Shown here: positions 7,713-16,436 of the stretch, piece by piece | Numbering within the stretch: position 1 is the first letter of the stretch | Layout of the letters: each line of letters opens with the position of its first letter | Assembly (NCBI RefSeq): GCF_005116465.1 | Contig: NZ_SWBM01000001.1 | Location: forward strand, 682,001 to 746,000 | Origin: Robertmurraya kyonggiensis | GTDB lineage: Bacteria > Bacillota > Bacilli > Bacillales > Cytobacillaceae | Direction: 5' to 3' | DNA length: 64,000 nucleotides | Position numbers and translations under genes: made by a program | The notes under the pieces: generated by a model | Databases searched by the model: none | What the model saw: only the letters and a program-made list of their open reading frames with translations | What the model was told of the DNA's origin: nothing

Positions 7713-9386
7713 GTGTCAATTAATACTTTAGATGGAAAGCGTTTTGCACAGATGATTGCTCAAGGAGCTCATCACCTGTCCACTAATGCGAAATATGTGG
7801 ATGCATTAAACGTCTTTCCAGTTCCAGATGGAGATACTGGAACGAACATGAACTTATCGATGACTTCAGGAGCCAAGGAAGTTAGAAATAATGTTCAAGA
7901 CCATATTGGTCGTGTTGGAATTGCTCTATCCAAGGGTCTCCTAATGGGCGCACGCGGAAACTCAGGAGTTATTTTATCTCAGTTATTCCGTGGATTCGCT
8001 AAAAATATTGAGCAAAAGAGTGCTATTAATGGAATGGAATTTGCGGCTGCGTTTGAAGCGGGTGTACAAACTGCTTATAAAGCTGTTATGAAGCCAGTAG
8101 AAGGTACAATATTAACAGTGGCAAAAGATTCTGCAAAGCGTGCTGTTGAAGCTGCTAAGAAAAGCAATGATATCGTTAAGATCATGGAAGAAGTAGTAGC
8201 TGAAGCGAAGGCGTCTCTAAAAAGAACTCCAGACCTTTTACCAGTATTAAAAGAGGTTGGTGTTGTTGATAGTGGTGGTCAAGGATTAGTTTTTGTTTAT
8301 GAAGGATTCCTTGCTGAATTAAAAGGTGAGAAATTACCTGAAGCACCATCGGAATTGCCAAAAATGGACGAACTAATTAGTGAAGAACACCATAATCATG
8401 TTCAGGGCCATATTAATACAGCAGATATCGTTTTTGGTTATTGTACAGAGTTCATGGTGAAATTTGAATCTGAGAAGCTAAGCAAAACTCCATTTTCAGA
8501 AGATAAGTTCCGTCAGGACCTAAGTCAATATGGCGACTCTTTATTAGTTATTGCTGATGAAAATGTCGTAAAAGTACATATTCACTCTGAGAAACCAGGT
8601 ACTTGCTTGTCCTATGGCCAACAATATGGAAGCTTAATCAATATGAAGATTGAGAATATGCGTGAACAGCATACGAGTATTGTTGGTGAAGACCATAAGG
8701 CTCCTGCGCCGGTAGTGAAGAAAGAAAAGCAGGAGTTTGGAATAGTAGCTGTTTCAATGGGAAGCGGAATCGCTGATTTATTCCGTAGCATTGGTGCCAA
8801 TGCAGTGATTGAAGGCGGCCAAACAATGAACCCTAGCACAGAAGACATCGTGAAAGCAATTAAAGAAATCAACGCGAAGAAAGTCATTATTCTTCCAAAT
8901 AACAAGAATATCATCATGGCTGCTGAACAAGCTGCAGAAGTTTCAGAAGAGGATGTAATTGTCGTTCCTTCGAAAACGGTACCGCAAGGATTAGCGGCAC
9001 TACTTGCTTTTAATCCATCTGCAGGTCTTTCTGATAATAAGGACGGCATGACAGAAGCGATGAGCCATGTTAAGACTGGCCAAATTACTTTTGCGGTTCG
9101 TGATACAAATATAGAAGGTGTAGCGATTGAGAAAGATGATTTCATGGGCATTGCCGATGGAAAAATTGTCTTAACAGATAAGAATAGATTGAATGCTGCA
9201 AAAGGACTTCTTAAAACGATGTTAGACGAAGATTCCGAAATCCTAACTATTTTGAAGGGTGAGGAAGCAACTGATGAAGACGTTGAAGAATTAACAGCAT
9301 TCATTGAAGAAGAATTCGAAGATGTTGAAATCGAAGTACACGATGGAAAGCAACCATTATATTCATTTATCTTCTCAATTGAATAA
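7713..9386 (+). CDS. fakA: Fatty acid kinase catalytic subunit FakA (DhaL/DegV-like, YloV)
   Basis: Phosphorylates FakB-bound fatty acids to acyl-phosphate, which PlsX/PlsY feed into phospholipid synthesis. N-terminal DhaL (DAK2) domain about 1-200 with the Mg-ATP motif NVFPVPDGDTGTNM and GARGNSGVILSQ; central and C-terminal DegV-like region to 557. Start is GTG with GAGGAGG 7 bases upstream. Its partner FakB is not in the window. The B. subtilis neighbours sdaAB-sdaAA do not follow; a terminator and then recG do. Exogenous fatty acids activated here would join the pathway served by plsX at 12241. Confidence 0.94.
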   Translation: MSINTLDGKRFAQMIAQGAHHLSTNAKYVDALNVFPVPDGDTGTNMNLSMTSGAKEVRNNVQDHIGRVGIALSKGLLMGARGNSGVILSQLFRGFAKNIEQKSAINGMEFAAAFEAGVQTAYKAVMKPVEGTILTVAKDSAKRAVEAAKKSNDIVKIMEEVVAEAKASLKRTPDLLPVLKEVGVVDSGGQGLVFVYEGFLAELKGEKLPEAPSELPKMDELISEEHHNHVQGHINTADIVFGYCTEFMVKFESEKLSKTPFSEDKFRQDLSQYGDSLLVIADENVVKVHIHSEKPGTCLSYGQQYGSLINMKIENMREQHTSIVGEDHKAPAPVVKKEKQEFGIVAVSMGSGIADLFRSIGANAVIEGGQTMNPSTEDIVKAIKEINAKKVIILPNNKNIIMAAEQAAEVSEEDVIVVPSKTVPQGLAALLAFNPSAGLSDNKDGMTEAMSHVKTGQITFAVRDTNIEGVAIEKDDFMGIADGKIVLTDKNRLNAAKGLLKTMLDEDSEILTILKGEEATDEDVEELTAFIEEEFEDVEIEVHDGKQPLYSFIFSIE

Positions 9387-9402
9387 CTTCTTATATGAAC
9401 TT

Positions 9403-9435
9403 ACAAAAGCATGGCTATATTAGTCATGCTTTTGT
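9403..9435 (+). terminator. Intrinsic terminator after fakA
   Basis: ACAAAAGCATG (9403-9413) and CATGCTTTTGT (9425-9435) form a perfect 11-bp stem with T residues in the descending arm. It separates the fakA unit from recG. Confidence 0.75.
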
Positions 9436-9469
9436 TCATCATTCCAGAGTAGTTTAAAGGAGCTTTAAA

Positions 9470-11521
9470 GTGAATGACAAAGTGTTAAAGCAATCAATTA
9501 CACAAGTTAAAGGTATAGGCGATGAAACGGCGCAAATCTTAGCGGAATTGAATATTTACACCGTCGAGGATCTCCTTGAGTACTATCCGTTTCGATATGA
9601 GGATTATCGACTACGTGATTTAACACAGGTCGCACATGAAGAAAGGCTTACTGTCGAGGGAATCGTCCAGAGTGAGCCTACTCTTATGTACTTTGGTCGA
9701 AAGAAATCAAAGCTTACGTTTAAATTACTAGTCGGCAATTTTTTAATACAGGTTGTCTTTTTTAATCAGCCGTATTTAAAAAATAATGTAGCTCTTAACG
9801 AAACCATTCAAGTGACTGGGAAATGGGATATGCACCGCCGTACGATTACCGCGTCTGAAATGAAAACTGGTCCTTCCCAACAGAAAGAAAGTCTCTCACC
9901 GATTTATAGTGTAAAAGGAAACGTAACAGTTAAAGGGATTCGTCGATTTATTCAACTAGCATTCCATCAATTTGGAAACCACATCGAAGAAACGATGCCA
10001 CAAAATTTAATGATTAAATATCGTCTCCCTAATCGGCGTGATGCCCTTCGAATGATTCATTTTCCGCAAAATGATCAAGACTTGAAACAGGCGCGTCGTA
10101 GGTTTGTTTATGAAGAGTTCTTATATTTTCAATTAAAAATGCAAGCGCTAAGAAAATTTGAACGTGAACATTCCCAAGGGCTCAATCAAAAATATGATTT
10201 GGAAAAATTGCAGACCTTTTTAGACAGTCTTCCTTTCCCGTTAACTAATGCGCAAAAACGTGTGGTTAATGAGATTTTGGCGGATATGAAATCAAATTAT
10301 CGTATGAGTCGCCTACTCCAGGGGGATGTTGGCTCTGGTAAAACGGTTGTGGCGGCGATTGCTCTATTTGCTAGTCATACAGCTAGCTTTCAAGGTGCCT
10401 TAATGGTTCCTACCGAGATCTTAGCGGAACAGCACGCAGAATCTTTAAAAAATCTCCTAGAGCCATTCGGGCTGAAATGTGAGTTACTGACTAGCTCTGT
10501 CAAAGGAAAACGTAGAAAAGAAATATTAGAGCAGCTCCAGGCGGGGGAAATCAATGTTTTAATTGGGACCCATGCGTTAATCCAAGACGAAGTTCATTTT
10601 CATAAGTTAGGATTAGTGATAACAGACGAACAGCATCGTTTTGGTGTAGGACAGCGTAAGATTCTCAGGGAAAAAGGGGAGAATCCTGATGTCCTCTTTA
10701 TGACGGCAACGCCTATTCCGAGGACACTGGCTATTACAGTCTTTGGAGAAATGGATGTATCGATTATTGATGAAATGCCTGCTGGTAGAAAAATAATCGA
10801 AACCTATTGGGCGAAGAAAGAGATGCTTGAACGCATTCTATCCTTTATGGAAAAAGAGCTGTCAAAAGGGAGACAAGCTTATGTGATTTGTCCGTTAATC
10901 GAGGAATCTGAAAAGCTAGATTTTCAAAATGCAATAGATGTCCATGCTTCCTTACAATCCTATTTTCATGGTCGCTATGAGGTGGGGTTAATGCACGGTC
11001 GACTAGGAGCAGATGAAAAAGACTCTGTGATGAAAGCTTTCAGTAAAAATGAAATTCAAGTTCTTGTTTCGACCACTGTTGTGGAAGTAGGGGTCAATGT
11101 TCCAAATGCAACCATGATGGTGATTTATGATGCAGAACGATTCGGATTATCTCAGCTCCACCAGCTCCGAGGACGTGTCGGAAGAGGCAGTGAACAATCC
11201 TATTGTATTTTACTTGCTGATCCGAAATCAGAGGTCGGGAAAGAGCGGATGCAAATTATGACAGAAACAAATGATGGCTTTGTACTCAGTGAAAAAGATC
11301 TGGAATTAAGGGGTCCAGGAGACTTTTTTGGAAAAAAACAAAGTGGTGTACCAGAATTTAAGGTGGCTGATATGGTTCATGATTATCGCGCTTTGGAAAC
11401 TGCGCGAAATGATGCAACTGAACTTATACAATCAGCGTTCTTTTGGGAATCTCCTGAATATGAACATTTACGAGAGTCTCTCCAAGAATCGGGAGTGTTA
11501 CAAGGGGAAAAACTAGATTAA
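9470..11521 (+). CDS. recG: RecG ATP-dependent branched-DNA helicase
   Basis: Remodels stalled replication forks and Holliday junctions by fork regression. N-terminal wedge/OB domain within about 1-200; superfamily 2 helicase core with Walker A GDVGSGKTVVA (about 284-294), the DEQH box (about 386-389), TATPIPRTLA and motif VI QLRGRVGRG, plus the C-terminal TRG region. 683 residues, normal length. GTG start with GGAG 8 bases upstream; the alternative ATG six bases on is out of frame. The sdaAB-sdaAA genes that precede recG in B. subtilis are absent. Confidence 0.96.
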   Translation: MNDKVLKQSITQVKGIGDETAQILAELNIYTVEDLLEYYPFRYEDYRLRDLTQVAHEERLTVEGIVQSEPTLMYFGRKKSKLTFKLLVGNFLIQVVFFNQPYLKNNVALNETIQVTGKWDMHRRTITASEMKTGPSQQKESLSPIYSVKGNVTVKGIRRFIQLAFHQFGNHIEETMPQNLMIKYRLPNRRDALRMIHFPQNDQDLKQARRRFVYEEFLYFQLKMQALRKFEREHSQGLNQKYDLEKLQTFLDSLPFPLTNAQKRVVNEILADMKSNYRMSRLLQGDVGSGKTVVAAIALFASHTASFQGALMVPTEILAEQHAESLKNLLEPFGLKCELLTSSVKGKRRKEILEQLQAGEINVLIGTHALIQDEVHFHKLGLVITDEQHRFGVGQRKILREKGENPDVLFMTATPIPRTLAITVFGEMDVSIIDEMPAGRKIIETYWAKKEMLERILSFMEKELSKGRQAYVICPLIEESEKLDFQNAIDVHASLQSYFHGRYEVGLMHGRLGADEKDSVMKAFSKNEIQVLVSTTVVEVGVNVPNATMMVIYDAERFGLSQLHQLRGRVGRGSEQSYCILLADPKSEVGKERMQIMTETNDGFVLSEKDLELRGPGDFFGKKQSGVPEFKVADMVHDYRALETARNDATELIQSAFFWESPEYEHLRESLQESGVLQGEKLD

Positions 11522-11546
11522 GTAAGGCGAGATGTCGAATTATTTC

Positions 11547-11575
11547 TTGCAATCTGCTTTTTTAAATCATATACT
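11547..11575 (+). promoter_or_regulatory. Sigma-A promoter of fapR-plsX-fabD-fabG
   Basis: TTGCAA (11547-11552), 17 bases, TATACT (11570-11575). Predicted start near 11582, inside the FapR operator. Confidence 0.75.
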
Positions 11576-11578
11576 ACT

Positions 11579-11597
11579 ATTAGTACCTAGTCTTAAT
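11579..11597 (+). promoter_or_regulatory. FapR operator
   Basis: ATTAGTACCTAGTCTTAAT matches the published FapR box essentially perfectly. It begins 3 bases after the -10 element, so bound FapR would block initiation. By family knowledge malonyl-CoA releases FapR. The placement shows autoregulation of fapR and control of plsX, fabD and fabG. Confidence 0.93.
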
Positions 11598-11616
11598 AGC
11601 TTGGACGGTGTCATGC

Positions 11617-12180
11617 ATGAAGAGGAATAAAAGAGAGCGGCAAGCGTTGTTAACAGAAACGATAAAGGAAAATCCTTTTATCACTGACGAAGAGCTTGCT
11701 GATAAATTTACAGTTAGTGTTCAAACTATTCGATTGGATCGTTTAGAACTATCCATACCTGAGTTAAGAGAGAGAATCAAAAACGTCGCTGAGAAAAACT
11801 TCGAGGATGAGGTTCGTTCCTTACCTTTAGAAGAAGTAATCGGTGAAATCATAGATATGGATTTAGATAATTCAGCGATTTCCATTTTAGATATCAAAAA
11901 AGAACATGTTTTCAAACGAAATCAAATTGCAAGGGGACATCATCTATTCGCGCAAGCCAACTCACTGGCGGTTGCTGTGATCAATGATGAGCTTGCTTTG
12001 ACAGCAAAAGCGAATATTCGCTTTACTCGCTCCGTTCTTGAAGGTGAAAGAGTTGTCGCAAAGGCAAAGGTCATCAGTATTGATGAAGAAAAGGGACGTA
12101 CTCTTGTTGAAGTAACGAGCTTTGTAAACAGTGAAATTGTTTTTAAGGGTGATTTTGAAATGTATCGTTCACATGCGTGA
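11617..12180 (+). CDS. fapR: FapR malonyl-CoA-responsive repressor of lipid synthesis
   Basis: Represses fatty acid and phospholipid genes until malonyl-CoA rises. N-terminal helix-turn-helix about 1-60 ([29 protein letters not shown], here seen as consecutive motifs ELADKF and [14 protein letters not shown]); C-terminal hot-dog ligand domain with [17 protein letters not shown] and the [15 protein letters not shown] strand. I start at ATG 11617 (187 residues; the B. subtilis protein starts MRRNKRERQ, this one MKRNKRERQ) rather than GTG 11608. The ribosome binding site is weak, consistent with low repressor output. Its own operator lies just upstream. Confidence 0.97.
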   Translation: MKRNKRERQALLTETIKENPFITDEELADKFTVSVQTIRLDRLELSIPELRERIKNVAEKNFEDEVRSLPLEEVIGEIIDMDLDNSAISILDIKKEHVFKRNQIARGHHLFAQANSLAVAVINDELALTAKANIRFTRSVLEGERVVAKAKVISIDEEKGRTLVEVTSFVNSEIVFKGDFEMYRSHA

Positions 12181-12240
12181 GCGTAAGATAATTCACATAC
12201 ATGGTGGATTAAATTTTGATATTTAAGGAATGTGACATAG

Positions 12241-13230
12241 ATGAAATTAGCAATCGATGCAATGGGCGGAGATAATGCGCCAAAGGAAATCGTTTTAGGG
12301 GCGATGAAAGCCGTTGCGACATTTAAAGATCTACATATTATTTTAGTAGGTAATGAAACACAAATTAAAGAACATCTATCAAATGATGAGCGAATCTCGA
12401 TTGTGCATACAGATGAAGTCATTCTTGGTACAGACGAGCCTGTACGAGCAGTTAGAAGAAAAAAGAAAGCTTCTATGGTATTAGCTGCACAGCTTGTGAC
12501 TGATGGTGAAGCAGATGGATGTATTTCTGCAGGAAACACAGGAGCTTTAATGGCAGCGGGATTATTTGTTGTCGGTAGGATCGATGGAATTGATCGACCT
12601 GCTTTATCTCCTACTCTACCAACTATTGGTGGTGAAGGATTCCTTTTACTAGATGTTGGTGCGAATGTAGATGCTAAACCAGAGCATCTATTTCAAAATG
12701 CGATTATGGGCTCCATTTACTGTGAAAAAGTAAGAGGTGTTACAAATCCCCGTGTTGGATTGCTCAATATCGGTACTGAAGAGAAAAAGGGGAATGAACT
12801 TGTTAAACAAACCTTTACTCTTTTACAAGACGCTAATCTGAATTTTGTTGGAAATGTTGAAGCAAGAGATTTATTAGACGGTGTTGCTGATGTCGTGGTT
12901 ACAGATGGATTCACCGGCAATATGGTGTTGAAAACAATTGAAGGAACTGCCATGTCTGTTTTTAAAATGTTGAAGACAGCTCTGTCTAGCAACTTGAAGA
13001 CAAAGTTAGCTGCCGCTGTTATTATGCCCGACTTAAAAGGTCTAAAGGCTAAAATGGATTACTCTGAATATGGTGGAGCTGGCCTTTTTGGATTAAAGGC
13101 TCCAGTTATAAAGGCTCATGGTTCTTCCGATGCTAATTCAGTGTTTAGTGCCATTCGCCAAGCTCGCGAAATGGTCGAAAAGGAAGTGACCAAGACGATT
13201 AGAGAAGCAGTAGAAAAAACACAAGATTAA
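12241..13230 (+). CDS. plsX: PlsX phosphate acyltransferase
   Basis: Converts acyl-ACP and phosphate into acyl-phosphate, the acyl donor for PlsY, at the membrane face. Begins [16 protein letters not shown], the family signature, with [16 protein letters not shown]-type motif ([14 protein letters not shown]) and LLDVGAN. 329 residues. Second gene of the FapR-controlled unit, 60 bases after fapR; acyl-phosphate from FakA enters the same step. Confidence 0.97.
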   Translation: MKLAIDAMGGDNAPKEIVLGAMKAVATFKDLHIILVGNETQIKEHLSNDERISIVHTDEVILGTDEPVRAVRRKKKASMVLAAQLVTDGEADGCISAGNTGALMAAGLFVVGRIDGIDRPALSPTLPTIGGEGFLLLDVGANVDAKPEHLFQNAIMGSIYCEKVRGVTNPRVGLLNIGTEEKKGNELVKQTFTLLQDANLNFVGNVEARDLLDGVADVVVTDGFTGNMVLKTIEGTAMSVFKMLKTALSSNLKTKLAAAVIMPDLKGLKAKMDYSEYGGAGLFGLKAPVIKAHGSSDANSVFSAIRQAREMVEKEVTKTIREAVEKTQD

Positions 13231-13251
13231 TGATTGAAAAGGAGACTTTTA

Positions 13252-14199
13252 ATGGGAAAAATGGCTTTTTTATTTCCAGGTCAAGGCTCACAAACTGTGG
13301 GAATGGGTAAATCACTTTTTGATAAGGAAGACTCAGTACGTGCACTTTTTGATAAGGCAGATGCTAAACTCGGAATCCCTCTATCAAAAACGATTTTTGA
13401 AGGCCCAATGGAGGAACTTACTTTAACAACGAACGCTCAGCCAGCGTTACTCGTGACTAGTATTGCGATTTTACAATATTTTAAACAAGCAAATATTGAA
13501 GCTGATTATGTAGCAGGACATAGCCTGGGTGAATATACTGCACTTGTTGCTGCGGGTGCTTTATCTTTTGAGGATGCGGTATATGCGGTCCGAAAAAGAG
13601 GAGAATTCATGGAGGAAGCTGTTCCGAATCGTGAAGGTACAATGGCGGCTGTATTAGGCTTAGGTCGGGACGAGCTAGCGAAAGTAACAGAGGAAATCGC
13701 AAACGAAGGAAATCCCGTACAGTTAGCGAATATTAACTGTCCAGGACAAATCGTCATTTCAGGTTCACGTAAAGGTGTTGAGCTTGCAGGTGTTAAGGCA
13801 AAAGAAGCTGGGGCAAAACGTGTGTTACCTTTAGAAGTCAGCGGACCATTCCATTCAAGCTTGATGAAGCCTGCTTCCACTAAGCTTCAAGGAGTCCTTG
13901 ATGAAATCGAGATTAAAGAAGCAAAAATTCCTGTTATCGCAAATGTAACTGCGACTGAGATGAGCGCTCCAGTTGAGATTAAGGAAAAGCTTATTCAGCA
14001 GTTATATTCTCCTGTTCAGTGGGAAGATTCAGTTAAGAAAATGATGGAGTTAGGTGTAGATACCTTCATCGAGATTGGACCAGGTAAAGTGTTGTCTGGG
14101 TTAGTGAAAAAAATCGACCGTTCAGCTAAAGTGTTCAATATTTCTGATGAAGAGACTTTTACAGCTGTTCATGAAGCATTAAAGGAGGAGCTACGATGA
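13252..14199 (+). CDS. fabD: FabD malonyl-CoA:ACP transacylase
   Basis: Loads malonyl groups onto ACP for fatty acid elongation. Motifs visible: FLFPGQGSQ at the N-terminus, nucleophile elbow [10 protein letters not shown] (Ser about 91), the Arg in [10 protein letters not shown], and GPFHSSLM with the catalytic His. ATG 13252 (AAGGAGA upstream, 315 residues) is preferred to TTG 13234. The last 4 bases overlap fabG (ATGA), so the two are translationally coupled. Confidence 0.96.
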   Translation: MGKMAFLFPGQGSQTVGMGKSLFDKEDSVRALFDKADAKLGIPLSKTIFEGPMEELTLTTNAQPALLVTSIAILQYFKQANIEADYVAGHSLGEYTALVAAGALSFEDAVYAVRKRGEFMEEAVPNREGTMAAVLGLGRDELAKVTEEIANEGNPVQLANINCPGQIVISGSRKGVELAGVKAKEAGAKRVLPLEVSGPFHSSLMKPASTKLQGVLDEIEIKEAKIPVIANVTATEMSAPVEIKEKLIQQLYSPVQWEDSVKKMMELGVDTFIEIGPGKVLSGLVKKIDRSAKVFNISDEETFTAVHEALKEELR

Positions 14200-14939
14200 A
14201 ACTAGAGGGAAAAAGTGCTTTAGTTACTGGTGCATCGCGTGGAATTGGTAGAGAGATTGCTCTGGAGCTAGCAAGACAAGGTGCGAACGTAGCTGTTAAC
14301 TATGCTGGTAGTGAAAGTTTAGCGAATGAGGTTGTGAATGAAATCAAAGCACTTGGTCGCGATGCGATTGCGATTCAAGCCAATGTTGCCGATGGCGGAT
14401 CTGTTACCGAAATGGTGAATAAAGTGATCGAGCAATTTGGAAGACTTGATATTTTAGTGAATAATGCTGGTATCACTCGTGATACTTTACTTATGCGTAT
14501 GAAGGAAGACGATTGGGATGCGGTCATTGACACGAACCTAAAAGGCGTTTTCCTATGCACGAAAGCAGTAACTCGTCAAATGATGAAGCAAAGAAGCGGT
14601 CGAATCATTAATATTTCATCAATTGTTGGCGTAAGTGGAAACGCTGGTCAAGCTAATTATGTAGCTGCAAAGGCTGGGGTGATCGGGTTAACGAAAACAA
14701 CAGCAAAAGAATTTGCTTCACGTGGTATTACCGTGAACGCGGTGGCACCTGGCTTTATTACAACCGACATGACTGATAAGCTTACTGAAGAAATTAAAGG
14801 GGAAATGCTGAAGCAAATTCCACTTGCTCGTCTAGGCGATCCAGAGGACATTGCAAAGGTAGTTGTATTCCTAGCATCCGAAGACAGTCGCTACATGACA
14901 GGCCAAACCCTACATGTAGACGGCGGAATGGTGATGTGA
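14196..14939 (+). CDS. fabG: FabG 3-oxoacyl-ACP reductase
   Basis: NADPH-dependent short-chain dehydrogenase for the first reduction in each elongation cycle. Cofactor motif [16 protein letters not shown] at about 88-91, catalytic Ser in NISSIVG (about 140), and YVAAK with Tyr about 154 and Lys four residues on. Ends in the family-typical [12 protein letters not shown]. 247 residues. Start overlaps the fabD stop. A repeat element begins right after its stop, and acpP then has its own promoter. Confidence 0.97.
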   Translation: MKLEGKSALVTGASRGIGREIALELARQGANVAVNYAGSESLANEVVNEIKALGRDAIAIQANVADGGSVTEMVNKVIEQFGRLDILVNNAGITRDTLLMRMKEDDWDAVIDTNLKGVFLCTKAVTRQMMKQRSGRIINISSIVGVSGNAGQANYVAAKAGVIGLTKTTAKEFASRGITVNAVAPGFITTDMTDKLTEEIKGEMLKQIPLARLGDPEDIAKVVVFLASEDSRYMTGQTLHVDGGMVM

Positions 14940-14941
14940 TC

Positions 14942-15109
14942 AGAAAAGCGGAGAGCGCTTGATCATCGGCGACAAGCGCTGGAAGGGCAGGGGATGAAGT
15001 CTGCACTTTGACTTCGGTCACTGACCTGAAGCGACCTCGAGCTGATAGCGCTCGGAGCTGGACAGATAGAAAAGCGGAGAGCGCTCGTCCATCGGCGACA
15101 AGCACTGAT
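14942..15109. repeat. Intergenic repeat element between fabG and acpP
   Basis: Two 42-base copies, at 14942-14983 and 15068-15109, both beginning AGAAAAGCGGAGAGCGCT and sharing CATCGGCGACAAGC, flank an 84-base centre. Within copy one AGCGCTTG (14954-14961) and CAAGCGCT (14973-14980) form a perfect inverted repeat. The region is GC-richer than its surroundings. It resembles a dispersed AGAAAAGCGGAG...GACAAGC...GAGCTGGAC intergenic repeat that I recall from several Bacillus-type genomes. The remaining bases to 15209 show nothing. Confidence 0.7.
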
Positions 15110-15209
15110 AGATCCCGCATCCGCAGATGACGTTAAATTCTCACTTTTATTACGAAAAAGTTGTTTGCTATTTTATTCAATTTCACGATGTAAATAGTTA
15201 AAAATGAGA

Positions 15210-15238
15210 TTGATTAATTAAACCAAAATAACTATAAT
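15210..15238 (+). promoter_or_regulatory. Sigma-A promoter of acpP
   Basis: TTGATT (15210-15215), 17 bases, TATAAT (15233-15238). Initiation near 15245 would give a very short leader that begins at the ribosome binding site GGGGAGGTGA. It lets acpP be expressed apart from the FapR operon; no FapR box is seen here. Confidence 0.8.
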
Positions 15239-15261
15239 GGCTTGAGGGGAGGTGAACAAGC

Positions 15262-15495
15262 ATGGCAGACGTATTAGAACGTGTAACGAAGATCATCGTT
15301 GACCGCCTCGGTGTTGAAGAATCTCAAGTTAAACTTGAAGCAACTTTCAAAGAAGACCTAGGAGCTGATTCCCTAGACGTAGTTGAACTAGTAATGGAAT
15401 TAGAAGATGAATTCGATATTGAAATTTCTGACGATGATGCAGAAAAAATTACAACAGTTGGCGACGCAGTTAATTACATAAACGCCAATTCATAA
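15262..15495 (+). CDS. acpP: Acyl carrier protein
   Basis: 77-residue acidic carrier of fatty acyl chains. The phosphopantetheine attachment site is visible as [10 protein letters not shown], Ser about 37. Strong ribosome binding site GGGGAGGTGA, own promoter and own terminator point to high independent expression. It follows fabG as in most Bacillus but with an inserted repeat element. Confidence 0.98.
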   Translation: MADVLERVTKIIVDRLGVEESQVKLEATFKEDLGADSLDVVELVMELEDEFDIEISDDDAEKITTVGDAVNYINANS

Positions 15496-15510
15496 TCGTT
15501 AGATTCCTAA

Positions 15511-15541
15511 AAAGCTCCGTTTTCATAGCGGGGCTTTCTTC
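15511..15541 (+). terminator. Intrinsic terminator of acpP
   Basis: AAAGCTCCG (15511-15519) pairs with CGGGGCTTT (15529-15537, one wobble); a weak T-rich tail follows. Confidence 0.75.
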
Positions 15542-15643
15542 TGTAAAAATGACCCATTTTCTTAAAATATATCTTTGCCTTTTAATGCAAATATAAGTAC
15601 ACTTAGGAAATGGAATGTAAAAAAATAGCAAGGTGGATTAGAC

Positions 15644-16384
15644 ATGCGTAAGAGTGGGAACGAAAGAGAAAAACGCACATTTCGTAATAGAGATAGACAA
15701 TTTAAAGAATTTCAAGATAAAATAGGTGTACCATTTTCGAACGAGAAATTGCTTATACAAGCTTTTACTCATTCATCATATGTGAATGAGCATCGCAAGA
15801 AGCCTTATGATGATAACGAAAGGCTCGAATTTTTAGGAGATGCTGTACTAGAATTAACCGTTTCTCAATTTTTATATAAAAAATATCCAACGATGACTGA
15901 AGGGGAACTGACTAAGCTAAGAGCTGCTGTTGTTTGTGAACCTTCTCTTGTGGCATTTGCCAATGAATTAACCTTTGGTGAATACGTACTTTTAGGTAAA
16001 GGTGAAGAGATGACTGGTGGAAGAACTAGACCAGCATTGTTAGCAGATGTTTTCGAAGCGTTTATTGGAGCTTTATTTTTAGATAAAGGAATTGAAACGG
16101 TCGTACAATTTCTAGAGAAAGTCGTTTTTCCTAAAATTGATGCAGGTGCTTTTTCTCATGTGATGGATTTCAAAAGCCAGCTACAGGAGCATGTTCAACG
16201 AGATGGCTCAGGGGTTATTGAATATAAAGTTTTACAAGAAAAAGGCCCTGCGCATAATCGTGAATTCATCTCTCAAGTCTCCCTAAACGGGACAGAAGTT
16301 GGCGTTGGAACAGGAAAATCGAAGAAAGAGGCAGAACAGCATGCTGCCCAAATGGCTTTGGAAAAATTAAAGGCACATATATAA
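15644..16384 (+). CDS. rnc: Ribonuclease III
   Basis: Cleaves double-stranded RNA in rRNA processing and mRNA/toxin-antitoxin control. N-terminal RNase III domain with the signature [14 protein letters not shown] and the second acidic site [16 protein letters not shown]-terminal dsRNA-binding domain about 170-245 (ending [16 protein letters not shown]). 246 residues with a basic N-terminal extension. AAGGTGG precedes the ATG. First gene of an rnc-smc-ftsY run. Confidence 0.96.
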   Translation: MRKSGNEREKRTFRNRDRQFKEFQDKIGVPFSNEKLLIQAFTHSSYVNEHRKKPYDDNERLEFLGDAVLELTVSQFLYKKYPTMTEGELTKLRAAVVCEPSLVAFANELTFGEYVLLGKGEEMTGGRTRPALLADVFEAFIGALFLDKGIETVVQFLEKVVFPKIDAGAFSHVMDFKSQLQEHVQRDGSGVIEYKVLQEKGPAHNREFISQVSLNGTEVGVGTGKSKKEAEQHAAQMALEKLKAHI

Positions 16385-16436
16385 TTTTTAATACATGTTT
16401 TAACAGTAGAGATGAAATGAAGAGGGGGATACAAAC

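Noticed and set aside
8612-9304. 230-codon open frame antisense to fakA
   Set aside because: Shadow of the conserved FakA frame; composition typical of antisense reading, no homology recognised.
11940-12539. 199-codon open frame antisense across fapR and plsX
   Set aside because: Spans two conserved genes and their gap; no recognisable product.
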